Below, one piece after another: positions 18,401 through 27,060 of a stretch of 64,000 nucleotides of DNA. The notes under the pieces were generated by a model that searched no databases, had not been told where the DNA came from, and was given only the letters and a program-made list of their open reading frames with translations. Within the stretch, counting starts at the first letter, position 1. Each line of letters opens with the position of its first letter. Source of the DNA: Desulfovibrio sp. A2 (lineage in GTDB: Bacteria > Desulfobacterota > Desulfovibrionia > Desulfovibrionales > Desulfovibrionaceae); NCBI RefSeq assembly GCF_000226255.1, contig NZ_AGFG01000034.1, positions 131,672 to 195,671 of the forward strand. The letters are read 5' to 3'. The position numbers and the translations under genes are program-made.

Positions 18401-18616
18401 GGCGAACTGGCGCTCCAGCGGGGTGGCCACGGCGCTGGCCATGGTTTCCGGGTCGGCCCCGGAAAGTTCCGCCGTAACCTGGATGGTGGGAAAGTCCACG
18501 TTGGGCAGGTCGCTTACCGGCAGGTTGCGGTAGCCCACCACCCCGAACAGGAACATGGCCAGCATGACCAGGCAGGTGGTCACCGGCCTGCGGATGAAGA
18601 ACGCCGCGATGTTCAC
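15500..18616 (-). CDS. RND multidrug efflux pump, inner-membrane subunit (MdtB/MdtC-like)
   Basis: 1038-aa RND transporter, full length for the HAE1 family. Features: TM1 at about residues 12-32, large periplasmic loops, central TM block with the proton-relay aspartates in VGFVVDDAIVMLENI (D401-D402), and C-terminal TM bundle ending near 1020. Sequence style (FFIRRPVTTCLVMLAM, DLPNVDFPTIQV) is closest to MdtB/MdtC. GTG start at 18616 overlaps the stop of the adaptor gene (GTGA). Works with the adaptor encoded just upstream; no TolC-type outer-membrane gene lies in this operon, so one must be borrowed from elsewhere. Exports drugs, bile-like compounds or metals by proton antiport; substrate unknown. 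Confidence 0.95.
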   Translation of the reverse strand: MNIAAFFIRRPVTTCLVMLAMFLFGVVGYRNLPVSDLPNVDFPTIQVTAELSGADPETMASAVATPLERQFATIAGIDSMTSSSTLGRTRITIQFALDRDIDAAALDVQSAISQAQRRLPDDMTTPPYFRKVNPADQPILYIALTSPTLPLSQVNEYADTMLAQRISMVAGVAQVQVYGSQKYAVRAQVDPRALATRGLGLDEVAKAISDSNVNLPTGTLQGDHTSRNIQASGQLFDAASYRPMVVAWRDGAPVRLGELGRVIDSVEQDKQFTWFNDTRGIVLAVQRQPGSNTVAVVNAVKELLPSFERQLPASVQLNVMYDRSQTIRESVDDVKFTLVLTVFLVVLVIFLFLRSLSATVIPSLALPMSVVGTFALMYVFGHSLDNLSLMALTLAVGFVVDDAIVMLENIVRHKEMGKPVMQAALDGSKEIGFTIISMTISLAAVFIPVLFMGGVVGRLFREFSVVIMVAIGLSGVVSLSLTPMLCSRFLKPHGAERHGRVYNALEAFFDGLLHIYERSLRFTTRHHFITFLASLGVLGLTAWLFVTMPKGFLPSGDTGQLSGFTEADQSISSDAMVRNQTALHGVLAADPAIASFTSIVGPGGPNLGGNAGRLVIMLKDRHQRKETPEQVIQRLRPKLNTLPGIQAFVSNPPSINIGGRTTKSLYQYTIQGPDTEELYRVAPLLEEKMRTLPGLQDVTSDLQLKNPEVRVTIHRDKAAALGVSAQRIEEALQSGFSSRQVSTIYAPTNDYAVLLELLPEYQRDASVLPLLYVRANSGMLVPLDTLASLSEGVGPLSVNHSGQLPSVTVSFNLRPGVALGEGVAQVEQVASPLLPADVVGSFQGTAQAFQSSLQGMTVLLALAVFVIYIVLGILYESFIHPLTILSGLPSAGMGALLTLMFFGYDLNLYAFVGIIMLIGIVKKNAIMMIDFAIESERNEGREPADAIFHGCLVRFRPIMMTTMAALMGALPIAVGFGAGAEERRPLGLAVVGGLMVSQLLTLYITPVYYMYLDKLSRWLQRKMGRALGNQRAATQAQG

Positions 18617-20040
18617 TGGCGCGCCTCCGCAGGGGCCGCGCCCTTGCCGCCGGACTCGACCTTCTGGCCAGATTGCCCGGACTGACCAGATTGCCCGGAC
18701 GGGCCGGACTGGCCGGACTGGCTGGTCTGGCTGGCCGGGTCGCCGGGGTTGCCGGGCTTGGCCGAGGCCGGATCAGCGCCCGCCGGGGCCTTTTCCTCCA
18801 CCAGCGCTCCGGGGGTCAGGCGCAGGTGGCCGTCCACCACCACCCGCTCGCCGGGGGCCACGCCCTCTTCCACCACCACGGAACCGCCGTGGGAAAGCCC
18901 GGTGCGCACCTTGCGCAACTGCACCGTGTTGTCCTGTCCCACCACGTAGGCGAACAGCCCCTGGCTGCCGGTCTGCACCGCCTGCGACGGAACCACCACC
19001 GCGCCGGGCAACGCGCCCAGTTCCACGTACACGTCCACGAACTGGCCGGGCCAGAGCACCCGCGATTCGTTGGCGAAGGTGCCGCGCATGCGGATGGTGC
19101 CGGTGGCCGTGTTCACCGTGTTGTCCACGAAGGTCACCGCCCCGCGCGCGGAAACGGCCGTGCCTGTGCCGGGCCCGCCGTCGGCCTTGCCGCCGTCGCC
19201 CTTGCCGGGGCCGGGCACCCGCGCCTCCACGGGCACGCCCCCGGCGGCCAGCCGCGCGCGGGCGGCGGCCAGGTGCATTTCTGGCAGGGCGAAGCCCACG
19301 TAGATGGGTTCTATCTGGTCGATGACCACCAGCACCGTGTCCGCCCCGGCGCGCACCATGTTGCCCTGGTCCACCTTGACCTGGCCGGCGCGGCCCGACA
19401 TGGGCGCGGTGATGGTGGTGTACGAAAGCTGCACCCTGGCCGTTTCCACCGTGGCCTCGTCGGCCCGCACCGTGGCCCGCAGCGAATCGGCCGTGGAGCG
19501 GTACTGGTCGAACTGTTCGCGGCTGATGTAGCCGTCGGCCACCAGCGCCTCGAAGCGGCGCACATCGTCGTCGGCCTTGGCCAGCAGCACGCGGTCGCGC
19601 TGCAGCTTGGCCTGGGCCTCGTTCAGCGCGGCCTCCAGCGCCCGGCGGTCCACCGAGAACAGCAGGTCGCCCTTGCGCACGTCCTGCCCTTCCCGAAAGT
19701 GCACGCCCACGATCTGGCCGTCCACGCGCGACTTCACGGATACCGTGGCGTAGGGCTCCACGTTGCCCACGGTGCGCACCACCACGGGCAGGTCGCGCCG
19801 TTCGGCCAGGGCCGTGGCCACGGGCACCGGGCGCTTCTGGGGCTTGGCCTTGGCGGCGTCATCGCCGCCGGAACAGCCCGCCAGCACGGCCAGCAGGGCC
19901 AGCGGCAGCAGGGTGGACAGGGCGGACAGGGCGGACAGAAGCCGCCGGACGCGGGGACGGGCGGACGGAAGGTTCCGGGCGGGCGCAAGGCCCCGGACGG
20001 ACGGCGAGGAAGCGATGGGGGATCGGGTGGAGGTGTTCAT
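18613..20040 (-). CDS. RND efflux periplasmic adaptor (MFP) lipoprotein
   Basis: 475-aa membrane fusion protein. Lipobox LAGC with Cys56 after a long N-terminal extension; lipoyl/barrel-sandwich halves at about residues 90-120 ([22 protein letters not shown]) and 225-250 ([17 protein letters not shown]), alpha-hairpin between them, beta-barrel and membrane-proximal domain after. A Gly/Pro/Lys insertion ([18 protein letters not shown]) interrupts the beta-barrel. The C-terminal 45 residues are an SGQ repeat, likely disordered. Its ATG overlaps the TetR stop by 4 bases. It bridges the RND pump to an outer-membrane channel. Confidence 0.93.
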   Translation of the reverse strand: MNTSTRSPIASSPSVRGLAPARNLPSARPRVRRLLSALSALSTLLPLALLAVLAGCSGGDDAAKAKPQKRPVPVATALAERRDLPVVVRTVGNVEPYATVSVKSRVDGQIVGVHFREGQDVRKGDLLFSVDRRALEAALNEAQAKLQRDRVLLAKADDDVRRFEALVADGYISREQFDQYRSTADSLRATVRADEATVETARVQLSYTTITAPMSGRAGQVKVDQGNMVRAGADTVLVVIDQIEPIYVGFALPEMHLAAARARLAAGGVPVEARVPGPGKGDGGKADGGPGTGTAVSARGAVTFVDNTVNTATGTIRMRGTFANESRVLWPGQFVDVYVELGALPGAVVVPSQAVQTGSQGLFAYVVGQDNTVQLRKVRTGLSHGGSVVVEEGVAPGERVVVDGHLRLTPGALVEEKAPAGADPASAKPGNPGDPASQTSQSGQSGPSGQSGQSGQSGQKVESGGKGAAPAEARQ

Positions 20041-20939
20041 GCGGGGTTCCGTTTGCGGCTGGGAGTGGGGGTGGCGGATGCGGCGCGCGACGCCGCGTCG
20101 TCGGGGGGTTCCGGGTGTCCGTCGCGCAGGCGCGCCCGCAGGGCGGCTATGCCCGCCAGGGAGAAGGCGGTGATGTGCTCCTCCAGCTCGTCAAGGCTGG
20201 CGGCGTCGTACGAAATTTCGGGGTACAGCAGCGGGATGACGTGCCGCGCGAAGTGGTGGTGCAGGCTCTGCCCCACCACGCTGAGCGCGCACAGGGCCAC
20301 GGCGCGGCTGCGTTCCGGCTCGTCCAGCAGTTCGCGCACCGTTTCGGCCAGGTACCCGGCGCGCGCGCCGATGACCCGGCCCACGATATCGCCGATGACG
20401 CCGGTGGGGTCGGTCATCTCGCGGATGAGCAGCCTGTTGTACCAGTCGGGCCGACGCGAACCGCGCGTGCGGTGCAACTGCGAATGGATGAAGGCGCGCA
20501 ATCGTGTTTCCGGGTCGGCAGGTTCGGCGGCGGCGCCGGGCGACTCGCCGGGCGTGCCCGCAGGGGGCAGCGGCGGTTCCGGAAAGGGTTGCAGCAGCAC
20601 CTCGCGGTACAGCCCCTGCTTGTCGCCGAAGTGGTATTTCACCAGGGCCACGTTGACGCCCGCCCGGCGGCAGATTTGGCGCAGCGAGGCGCGGTGGAAG
20701 CCCAGTTCGGCAAAGGTCTCGCCTGCGGCGGCCAGAATGCGCGCCCGGCTGTCCTGGCCGGGCGCATCGGCTGCGTTCCTGTCCGGGCTGGCCGTACCTG
20801 TACCAGCAGTGCCCGGACCTGCCATGTCCGGACGCTCAGGAACGGCGGCGTTGTCGGCGGACGCGGCCGGGGCGCGGTCGGGCGGGGCGGAGGGATGGAG
20901 GTCCGGCAAGGCGTCGTGCATGGGATGTCCATAGGGCAT
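20037..20939 (-). CDS. TetR family repressor (CecR/YbiH-like) of the efflux operon
   Basis: 300-aa regulator. Helix-turn-helix at about residues 65-111 ([20 protein letters not shown], then [23 protein letters not shown]), followed by a C-terminal ligand domain of the DUF1956/CecR type ([28 protein letters not shown]). The 60-residue Pro/Ala-rich N-terminal extension may be an annotation excess: ATGs at 20939 and 20921 both have weak ribosome-binding sites. First gene of an overlapping tetR-adaptor-pump operon. The promoter upstream carries a perfect palindrome in its spacer, so autorepression is expected. Confidence 0.9.
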   Translation of the reverse strand: MPYGHPMHDALPDLHPSAPPDRAPAASADNAAVPERPDMAGPGTAGTGTASPDRNAADAPGQDSRARILAAAGETFAELGFHRASLRQICRRAGVNVALVKYHFGDKQGLYREVLLQPFPEPPLPPAGTPGESPGAAAEPADPETRLRAFIHSQLHRTRGSRRPDWYNRLLIREMTDPTGVIGDIVGRVIGARAGYLAETVRELLDEPERSRAVALCALSVVGQSLHHHFARHVIPLLYPEISYDAASLDELEEHITAFSLAGIAALRARLRDGHPEPPDDAASRAASATPTPSRKRNPA

Positions 20940-21036
20940 GTGGGCGTGGCCAAGGCCGAGGCCGGGGCACGGGGGCAGGGTGCGGACCCCGCTGGCGGGC
21001 CGCGCATCTCCGGTCCGAACCGGAGGGCGTTCGGCC

Positions 21037-21064
21037 TACTTAAACGAGTGTTTAAGAAAGTCAA
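21037..21064 (-). promoter_or_regulatory. Promoter with embedded TetR-type operator for the efflux operon
   Basis: On the minus strand TTGACT (21064-21059), 16-base spacer, TAAGTA (21042-21037). The spacer and part of the -10 box carry a perfect 7-bp inverted repeat, CTTAAAC-GAGT-GTTTAAG, at 21039-21056. Such a position would let a bound TetR dimer block RNA polymerase. About 100 bases before the tetR start. Confidence 0.7.
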
Positions 21065-21671
21065 TAGCCTGTCAACACATTGTAATAAAAGCTCATCGCC
21101 ATAAGTTCCGGCGCACCCCGCGCCGCCCTCGCGCTTGTACCCGTTCGCCACATGCTCGCAGGGCGCGCCGCCGCATAGGGGCGGCTGCCCACCGCCTGCC
21201 GCCCGCGCCATATCCGCCCGCGGCAACGAATGCACGCGGCTCCACCCCGCCGTGCCGTCCATCGGCCCGGACCCTCAAAACGCACCTCCCGTCACGGCGA
21301 GCCCTGTCCTGGCCGGGGCGCAGCCCGCCATCATGCGCACGGCACGCCCGATCCACACCCCACCCCGTGCCCCGCCCGCCGCTGCGCAACGCGCGTTCCG
21401 GCACGTTCGCCCATGCCCGCACGCATCCCATGCTCCCGCGAATAAAAGCAATGCTCACATGTGAGACATGCGCTAATTCCTACCTGCCAATTAGACTGTG
21501 TGACCAACCACCTGTACTATTTTACAATTCCCTTGACGTTTCCAGGTTGGCGGGACATAGAATCCGTGCGGGAATCCAAGGGCCCATGCCTGTAGGGGCA
21601 TGCAATCCGTGAGCGGCGACGTCCACCCGGAGGCGGCGCGGCTCTCCTTTGTCCTTTGTTACGAGGTGCGT
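21065..21671. other. Intergenic region upstream of ech with a palindrome
   Basis: About 600 bases between divergent tetR and echA. No gene is seen. The part from 21440 to 21570 is AT-richer and holds a perfect 12-bp palindrome CTCACATGTGAG (21454-21465), a possible promoter TTGACG (21533) with TAGAAT (21558; long 19-base spacer) and a small stem CATGCC/GGCATG around 21586-21602. The ech promoter and regulator site most likely lie here. Confidence 0.45.
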
Positions 21672-23618
21672 ATGCTGGACACCCTTGTCTTCGGAAGCGT
21701 CGTGTTTCCACTTTTAGCTGCCCTGGCGGTCTATTTCGTCAGGGGCGACGCCGCGCGCAGCATCATCGTCCCGGTATCGGTGGCGATAACCGCCGCGGCG
21801 GCGGTGGGACTGGCGGGTCTCGGCTCGTTTTCCTACTCGCCCCAAGCCATTCTTGGCATCAGCCTCAACGGCCTCATCACCGTTCTTGATTTCGCCCTTC
21901 TCGGGTTCATCTTCCTCATCGCGCTGCGCATGGGGCACCTGCTCATCATGGGGCTGACGGTGCTGCAGGTGCTCGGCATGGTCTATCTGGACTTCTTCCT
22001 GATGGATCACGGGGCGCCGGTCACCGGCTTCTTCGCCGACAGCCTGTCGCTGACCATGGTGCTGATCATTTCCATTGTGGGGGGCCTGATCTGTTTTTAC
22101 GGCCTCGGCTACATGAAGGAGCACGAGGAGCACCTGCACCTCGCCAAGAGCCGCCAGCCGCGGTTCTTCTTTTTCATGCTGCTCTTCCTGGGCGCCATGA
22201 ACGGCCTGGTGCTGGCCAACAACCTGTCGTGGATGTACTTCTTCTGGGAAGTGACCACCCTGTGCTCGTTCATGCTCATCGGGCATGACGGCACCGACGA
22301 GGCCAAGACCAACGCCACCCGCGCCCTGTGGATGAACATGGCGGGCGGCGTCGCTTTCGTGGCCGCGCTCATGTTCCTGCAGAAGAGCACCGGCACCCTT
22401 TCGGTGCAGGACATCCTGGCCAAGTCGGCCGCCCCCGGCATGAAGACCGCGGCAATGCTGCTGCCCATGGCCTTCCTGTGCTTCGCGGGCTTCACCAAGG
22501 CCGCGCAGGTGCCCTTCCAGAGCTGGCTGTGCGGCGCCATGGTGGCGCCCACCCCGGTTTCCGCGCTGCTGCACTCCTCGACCATGGTCAAGGCGGGCGT
22601 GTACCTGGTCATCCGCATGGCCCCGGCCTACCAGGGCACCATGCTTTCCGCAGCCATCGCCATCTTCGGCGCGTTCACCTTCATCACCACCTCCGCCCTG
22701 GCCGTGGGCCAGAGCAACGGCAAGAAGGTGCTGGCCTACTCCACCATCGCCAACCTGGGCCTGATCATCGCCTGCGCAGGCATCAACACCTCGGCCGCCA
22801 TCGCCGCCGCCGTGATGCTGATCATCTTCCACGCCATCTCCAAGGGCCTGCTGTTCCTGTGCGTGGGCGCCATCGAGCAGAAGATCGGCTCGCGCGACAT
22901 CGAGGCCATGCGCGGCCTGTTCAAGGTGATGCCCCGCACCGCGGTGATCACCGTCATCGGCATCGTGACCATGATGCTGCCGCCCTTCGGCATGCTGCTG
23001 GCCAAGTGGATGGCGCTCGAATCGGCCGCCACCGCCACCGCCGCCATGCCCCCGCTGGTGATCATGCTGGCCCTCGGCAGCGCCCTGACGGTGCTGTTCT
23101 GGGCCCGCTGGGCCGGGGTGATGCTGGGCTCCACCATGCCGGGCGAAAACCCGCCCGCCGAACACCAGCCCTTCTCGGTGCGCCTGCCGCTCTTGCTGCT
23201 GGCCGCCGGGGCCGTGGGCCTCTCGCTGCTCTCGCCCTTCGTCTACAGCATGCTGGTGGCCCCGGCCACGGCCCTGTACGCCAAGGCTTCCGCCTACACC
23301 GTGACCATGGGCGTGTTCGAGAACAACGCCGGGGTGTTCGCGGTGTACCCGCTGTTCCTGCTGCTGGGCGTGGGCTTCATGTACGCCCTGCGCGCCGCGA
23401 AGAAGGTGGGTCCCGAAGCTGCCAGCCTGCCCTACATGGGCGGCGCGCAGAAGATGGTGGACGGCAAGATCGGCTTCAACGGCCCCATGAACGGGTTCGT
23501 GGAAACCGCCGCGGGCAACTACTACCTGGAAGCCCTGTTCGGTGAATCCAAACTCTCGAAGTCCATCAACGTGATCGCCATCGTGCTGCTTGCGGTCATG
23601 CTCGGGGGGGTGCTGTAA
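21672..23618 (+). CDS. echA: Ech hydrogenase subunit EchA (NuoL/antiporter-like)
   Basis: 648-aa integral membrane protein with about 16 hydrophobic segments, homologous to NuoL/Mrp antiporter subunits. The quinone/antiporter core shows the conserved lysine/histidine-rich stretch FTKAAQVPFQSWLCGAMVAPTPVSALLHSSTMVKAGVYL at about residues 275-315. In Ech it conducts H+ or Na+ while electrons pass between ferredoxin and protons. ATG at 21672 has GAGGT four bases before it. First gene of echABCDEF; its stop overlaps the echB start (TAATG). Confidence 0.96.
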   Translation: MLDTLVFGSVVFPLLAALAVYFVRGDAARSIIVPVSVAITAAAAVGLAGLGSFSYSPQAILGISLNGLITVLDFALLGFIFLIALRMGHLLIMGLTVLQVLGMVYLDFFLMDHGAPVTGFFADSLSLTMVLIISIVGGLICFYGLGYMKEHEEHLHLAKSRQPRFFFFMLLFLGAMNGLVLANNLSWMYFFWEVTTLCSFMLIGHDGTDEAKTNATRALWMNMAGGVAFVAALMFLQKSTGTLSVQDILAKSAAPGMKTAAMLLPMAFLCFAGFTKAAQVPFQSWLCGAMVAPTPVSALLHSSTMVKAGVYLVIRMAPAYQGTMLSAAIAIFGAFTFITTSALAVGQSNGKKVLAYSTIANLGLIIACAGINTSAAIAAAVMLIIFHAISKGLLFLCVGAIEQKIGSRDIEAMRGLFKVMPRTAVITVIGIVTMMLPPFGMLLAKWMALESAATATAAMPPLVIMLALGSALTVLFWARWAGVMLGSTMPGENPPAEHQPFSVRLPLLLLAAGAVGLSLLSPFVYSMLVAPATALYAKASAYTVTMGVFENNAGVFAVYPLFLLLGVGFMYALRAAKKVGPEAASLPYMGGAQKMVDGKIGFNGPMNGFVETAAGNYYLEALFGESKLSKSINVIAIVLLAVMLGGVL

Positions 23619-24466
23619 TGCTTACGTTCATCGCCGCTCTCATCGGGCTTGCCCTCACCCCGGTGGTCGGGGGCCTTCTTGCCGGTGTTGACCGCCGCGT
23701 CACCGCCCGCCTGCAGTCCCGCTTCGGGCCGCCCATCCTGCAGCCCTTCTACGACGTGCTGAAGCTGCTGGGCAAAGCGCCCATGGTGGTCAACTCGTGG
23801 CAGGTCATGTCGGCCTACATCTACGTGATGTCCTCCGCCCTGGCCGTGCTGCTGTTCTTCATGCAGGGCGACCTGCTGCTGCTCTTCTTCGTCATGACCA
23901 TCGGCGCGGTGTTCCAGGTGGTGGGCGCGCTGTCCGTGCCTTCCCCCTACGCCCAGGTGGGCGCCCAGCGCGAACTGCTGCAGATGCTGGCCTACGAGCC
24001 GCTGATCATCGTGGTGTTCGTGGGCATCTCCATGGCCACCGGCAGCTTCAAGATCGCCGACATCTACGCCATGGACAAGCCGCTGCTGCTCAGCATGCCG
24101 TTCCTGTTCATCGCGCTCGGCTACGCGCTGACCATCAAGCTGCGCAAGTCGCCCTTCGACATCTCGGCCTGCCACCATGCCCACCAGGAACTGGTGCGCG
24201 GCGTGCTGACCGAATACTCGGGGCCGCACCTGGCGCTGCTGGAAATCGGCCACTGGTTCGACGTGGTGCTCATCCTCGGCCTGTGCTCGCTGTTCTGGCA
24301 CACCAGCATCGTCGGCATGGTCGCGCTGCTGGTGGTGACCTACGCGGCGGAAATCCTGATCGACAACATCTGCGCGCGCATGACCTGGCCGTGGATGCTG
24401 AAGAACGTACTGGGCGTGGGGCTTGTGCTGTCGGTGTTCAACCTGCTCTGGCTCTACGTCAGCTAA
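23618..24466 (+). CDS. echB: Ech hydrogenase subunit EchB (NuoH-like)
   Basis: 282-aa membrane protein of the NuoH/HycD family, about eight membrane segments. Conserved cytoplasmic loops: RVTARLQSRFGPPILQPFYD near residue 30, the acidic loop around SPYAQVGAQRELLQMLAYEPL at about 110-130, and RKSPFDIS with HHAHQELVRG at about 173-195. It anchors the hydrogenase module to the membrane and couples its chemistry to ion flow. Starts on the last base of the echA stop. Confidence 0.96.
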   Translation: MLTFIAALIGLALTPVVGGLLAGVDRRVTARLQSRFGPPILQPFYDVLKLLGKAPMVVNSWQVMSAYIYVMSSALAVLLFFMQGDLLLLFFVMTIGAVFQVVGALSVPSPYAQVGAQRELLQMLAYEPLIIVVFVGISMATGSFKIADIYAMDKPLLLSMPFLFIALGYALTIKLRKSPFDISACHHAHQELVRGVLTEYSGPHLALLEIGHWFDVVLILGLCSLFWHTSIVGMVALLVVTYAAEILIDNICARMTWPWMLKNVLGVGLVLSVFNLLWLYVS

Positions 24467-24481
24467 GGGGAGGAGGCGATA

Positions 24482-24955
24482 ATGGGTCTGCTTGAGAACT
24501 GGATCAACAAAGGCCGTCTGAAGTCCCCGTGGGTCGTGCATTTCGACTGCGGGTCGTGCAACGGCTGCGATATCGAAGTGCTGGCCTGCCTTACCCCCGT
24601 CTTCGACGTGGAGCGTTTCGGCATCATCAACGTGGGCAACCCCAAGCACGCCGACGTGCTGCTGGTCACCGGCACGGTGAACCACCGCAACAAGAAGGTG
24701 CTGAAGAACATCTACGACCAGATGCCCGACCCCAAGGCCGTCATCGCCATCGGGGCGTGCGGCACCTCGGGCGGGGTGTTCCGCGAGTGCTACAACGTGG
24801 TGGGCGGCGTCGACCAGGTCATCCCGGTGGACGTGTACGTGCCCGGTTGCCCGGCCAAGCCCGACGCCATCATCGACGGCGTCGTCACCGCCCTTGACGT
24901 GGTGAAGGCCAAGCTCGGCCTTGGCGAGATGCCCAAGGTGACCGTCATCGACTAG
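24482..24955 (+). CDS. echC: Ech hydrogenase small subunit EchC
   Basis: 157-aa small subunit, NuoB-like, carrying the proximal [4Fe-4S] cluster. Cluster ligands visible: the Cys-rich CGSCNGCDIEV at residues 23-33, GACGTSGG at about 92-99 and PGCPAKP at about 121-127. Length fits group 4 small subunits that lack the extra C-terminal clusters. GGGGAGGAG-type site upstream (AGGGGAGGAGGCGATAATG). It passes electrons to the NiFe site in EchE. Confidence 0.96.
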   Translation: MGLLENWINKGRLKSPWVVHFDCGSCNGCDIEVLACLTPVFDVERFGIINVGNPKHADVLLVTGTVNHRNKKVLKNIYDQMPDPKAVIAIGACGTSGGVFRECYNVVGGVDQVIPVDVYVPGCPAKPDAIIDGVVTALDVVKAKLGLGEMPKVTVID

Positions 24956-24986
24956 GCCGCATGGCGGGATGCCCCCGCCGACGTCC

Positions 24987-25020
24987 GCGCCGTCCTGCCC
25001 CCCGTGGGCGGGACGGGCGC
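24987..25020 (+). other. Intercistronic hairpin between echC and echD
   Basis: Arms GCGCCGTCCTGCCC and GGGCGGGACGGGCGC pair almost fully (one bulge, one G-T pair) in the only long gap (about 120 bases) inside the ech operon. No U tract. Candidate site for transcript processing or partial termination that would set EchD-F levels apart from EchA-C. Confidence 0.6.
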
Positions 25021-25076
25021 GAACCCTCAAGCGCCGGAAGGACCGGCGAGCCCCCCACGGGGCAACGAGGACAGCA

Positions 25077-25469
25077 ATGCCCACGCACAGCGAAATACTG
25101 AACGCAACGCCCATCGCCGTCGATGCCGTGGTCGCGCAGGCCAAGAGCATGTTCGACCAGGGCTACCGCCTGGTCACCATGTCCGTGGTGGACCTTGGCG
25201 ACGGCAACGTGGATATCTTCTACCACTACGACCTGAACAACGAGATGACCCACTTCCGGCTCACCCATCCCAAGGACAAGCCGGTCCCCAGCATCTCGCC
25301 CGTCTACTTTGCCGCGCTGCTCGTGGAAAACGAATCGCGCGACCACTTCAACCTGCAGTTCGACGGCCTGGTGCTCGACTTCAACCGCACGCTGTACCTG
25401 GACGAGGAAATCACCTCAACCATGTCGGCGCCGTTCTGCAAGATCTCCACCATCCAGAAAAAGGATTAA
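25077..25469 (+). CDS. echD: Ech hydrogenase subunit EchD (NuoC-like)
   Basis: 130-aa NuoC-like hydrophilic subunit. The family signature appears in reduced form (MSVVDLGDGNVDIFYHYDLNNEMTHFRL, and ISPVYFAALLVENESRDHFNLQFDGL), giving the scaffold that sits beside EchE and EchC. ATG at 25077 has GAGG six bases upstream. Shorter than NuoC, as usual for Ech. Confidence 0.94.
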   Translation: MPTHSEILNATPIAVDAVVAQAKSMFDQGYRLVTMSVVDLGDGNVDIFYHYDLNNEMTHFRLTHPKDKPVPSISPVYFAALLVENESRDHFNLQFDGLVLDFNRTLYLDEEITSTMSAPFCKISTIQKKD

Positions 25470-25481
25470 GAGGTAGGTCTC

Positions 25482-26558
25482 ATGTCCCGCACCATCATTC
25501 CTTTCGGTCCGCAGCATCCGGTTCTGCCGGAACCCCTGCACCTGAAACTGGTCGTCGAGGATGAAACCATCGTCGAAGCCATTCCCGCCCTGGGATACGT
25601 GCATCGCGGCCTCGAAACCCTCGCCAGCATCCGCGACTACAACCAGATGGTCTACATCGTGGAGCGGGTGTGCGGCATCTGCTCGTGCATCCACGCCATG
25701 TGCTACTGCCAGGGCCTTGAAACCATGATGAACGTCGAGGTGCCGAGCCGCGCCAAGTACCTGCGGGTGATCTGGTCGGAACTGCACCGTATCCACAGCC
25801 ACCTGCTGTGGCTCGGCCTGTTCGCAGACGGCTTCGGCTTCGAAAGCCTGTTCATGCAGTTCTGGAAGATCCGCGAACGCGTCATGGACATCAACGAAGC
25901 CACGGCGGGCAACCGCGTGGTCATCTCGGTCAACGTGGTGGGCGGCGTGCGCCGCGACCTCGACAAGACCCAGCAGCGCTGGATCCTCGACGAGCTGGAC
26001 AAGCTGGAAAAGGAACTGCGCCAGCTGATGAAGACCATGCTCGACGACTACACCGTGAAGAAGCGCACCGTGGGCGTGGGCGTGCTGACGGCCGAACAGG
26101 CCCTGCAGCTCGGCGCGGTGGGCCCCACCCTGCGCGGCAGCGGCGTTGCCCAGGACGCCCGCCAGCTTGGCTACGCGGCCTTCGACGAACTGGACTTCGA
26201 GCCCGTCACCTCGCCCGAGGGCGACAGCTGGGCCCGTTCCAAGGTCCGGTTCATGGAAACGCTGCAATCCATGGATCTCGTGCGTCAGGCCATTTCGCGC
26301 CTGCCCGATACCGAACTGGCCGCCAAGGTTCCCGGCAAGCCCACCGGCGAGGTGGTCTGCCGTGTCGAACAGCCCCGTGGCGAGTTGCTGTACTACCTCA
26401 AGGGCAACGGCTCGAAGAACATGGAGCGGGTGCGCATCCGCACCCCCACCTTCGCCAACATCCCGCCGCTTCTGGCCATGCTGCCCGGCGCGCAGCTTGC
26501 CGACGTGCCCATCGCGGCCCTGACCATCGACCCGTGCATCAGCTGCACCGAGCGGTAA
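25482..26558 (+). CDS. echE: Ech hydrogenase large subunit EchE, NiFe site
   Basis: 358-aa catalytic subunit, NuoD-like. Both NiFe-binding motifs are intact: RVCGICSCIH (C64, C67) and DPCISCTER at the extreme C-terminus (C352, C355). The chain ends right after the second motif, so there is no C-terminal extension to be removed by a maturation protease. Reduces protons to H2 with ferredoxin electrons, or the reverse, in the cytoplasm-facing arm of the complex. Eleven bases after echD, with AGGTAGG upstream. Confidence 0.97.
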   Translation: MSRTIIPFGPQHPVLPEPLHLKLVVEDETIVEAIPALGYVHRGLETLASIRDYNQMVYIVERVCGICSCIHAMCYCQGLETMMNVEVPSRAKYLRVIWSELHRIHSHLLWLGLFADGFGFESLFMQFWKIRERVMDINEATAGNRVVISVNVVGGVRRDLDKTQQRWILDELDKLEKELRQLMKTMLDDYTVKKRTVGVGVLTAEQALQLGAVGPTLRGSGVAQDARQLGYAAFDELDFEPVTSPEGDSWARSKVRFMETLQSMDLVRQAISRLPDTELAAKVPGKPTGEVVCRVEQPRGELLYYLKGNGSKNMERVRIRTPTFANIPPLLAMLPGAQLADVPIAALTIDPCISCTER

Positions 26559-26574
26559 GCAAGGAGACCTGACC

Positions 26575-26967
26575 ATGTACATGCTCAGCAACGTGCTGCG
26601 GAACATCATGGGGAAATACTCCACCCGGCTCTACCCGTTCGAAACGCGGCCGGCGTACGAGGGTTTCCGCGGCAAACTGGTGAACAACATCCACGACTGC
26701 ATCTTCTGCAAGAGCTGCCAGATCAAGTGCCCTTCGCAGTGCATCACCGTGGACCCCAAGGAAGGCAAGTGGGATTGCGATCCCTTCGCCTGCGTGTACT
26801 GCTCGGTGTGCGTCGATGCATGCCCCACGCACTGCCTGTCGATGGAAAACCAGCATCGCAAGCCGGCTCCCAGCAAATTCGTGGTGAGCTTGCAGGGCAC
26901 GCCCAGAAAGTCCAAGAAGGCCGACAAGAGCGCCGAAAAGCCTGCCGAGGCCGCGCCCGAAGCCTAG
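26575..26967 (+). CDS. echF: Ech hydrogenase ferredoxin-like subunit EchF
   Basis: 130-aa subunit with two [4Fe-4S] motifs: CIFCKSCQIKC at residues 42-52 and CVYCSVCVDAC at 73-83. NuoI-like; electron entry point from soluble ferredoxin. The Lys/Ala/Pro-rich tail (residues 95-130) lacks conserved structure. Last gene of the operon, 16 bases after echE with AAGGAGA upstream. Confidence 0.96.
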   Translation: MYMLSNVLRNIMGKYSTRLYPFETRPAYEGFRGKLVNNIHDCIFCKSCQIKCPSQCITVDPKEGKWDCDPFACVYCSVCVDACPTHCLSMENQHRKPAPSKFVVSLQGTPRKSKKADKSAEKPAEAAPEA

Positions 26968-27060
26968 CGAATACCGCCGCACGCCCGGCACGGCGAATGC
27001 CGGCTGTGCGGCTGCCTTGAGAGCTGACCGGGAAGCGGGGAGAAACGACCCGGAACAGAA

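Noticed and set aside
21533..21563. Firm ech promoter call
   Set aside because: TTGACG and TAGAAT are present but the spacer is 19 bases, or the -10 is poor at 17, so I report the region only as a likely location.
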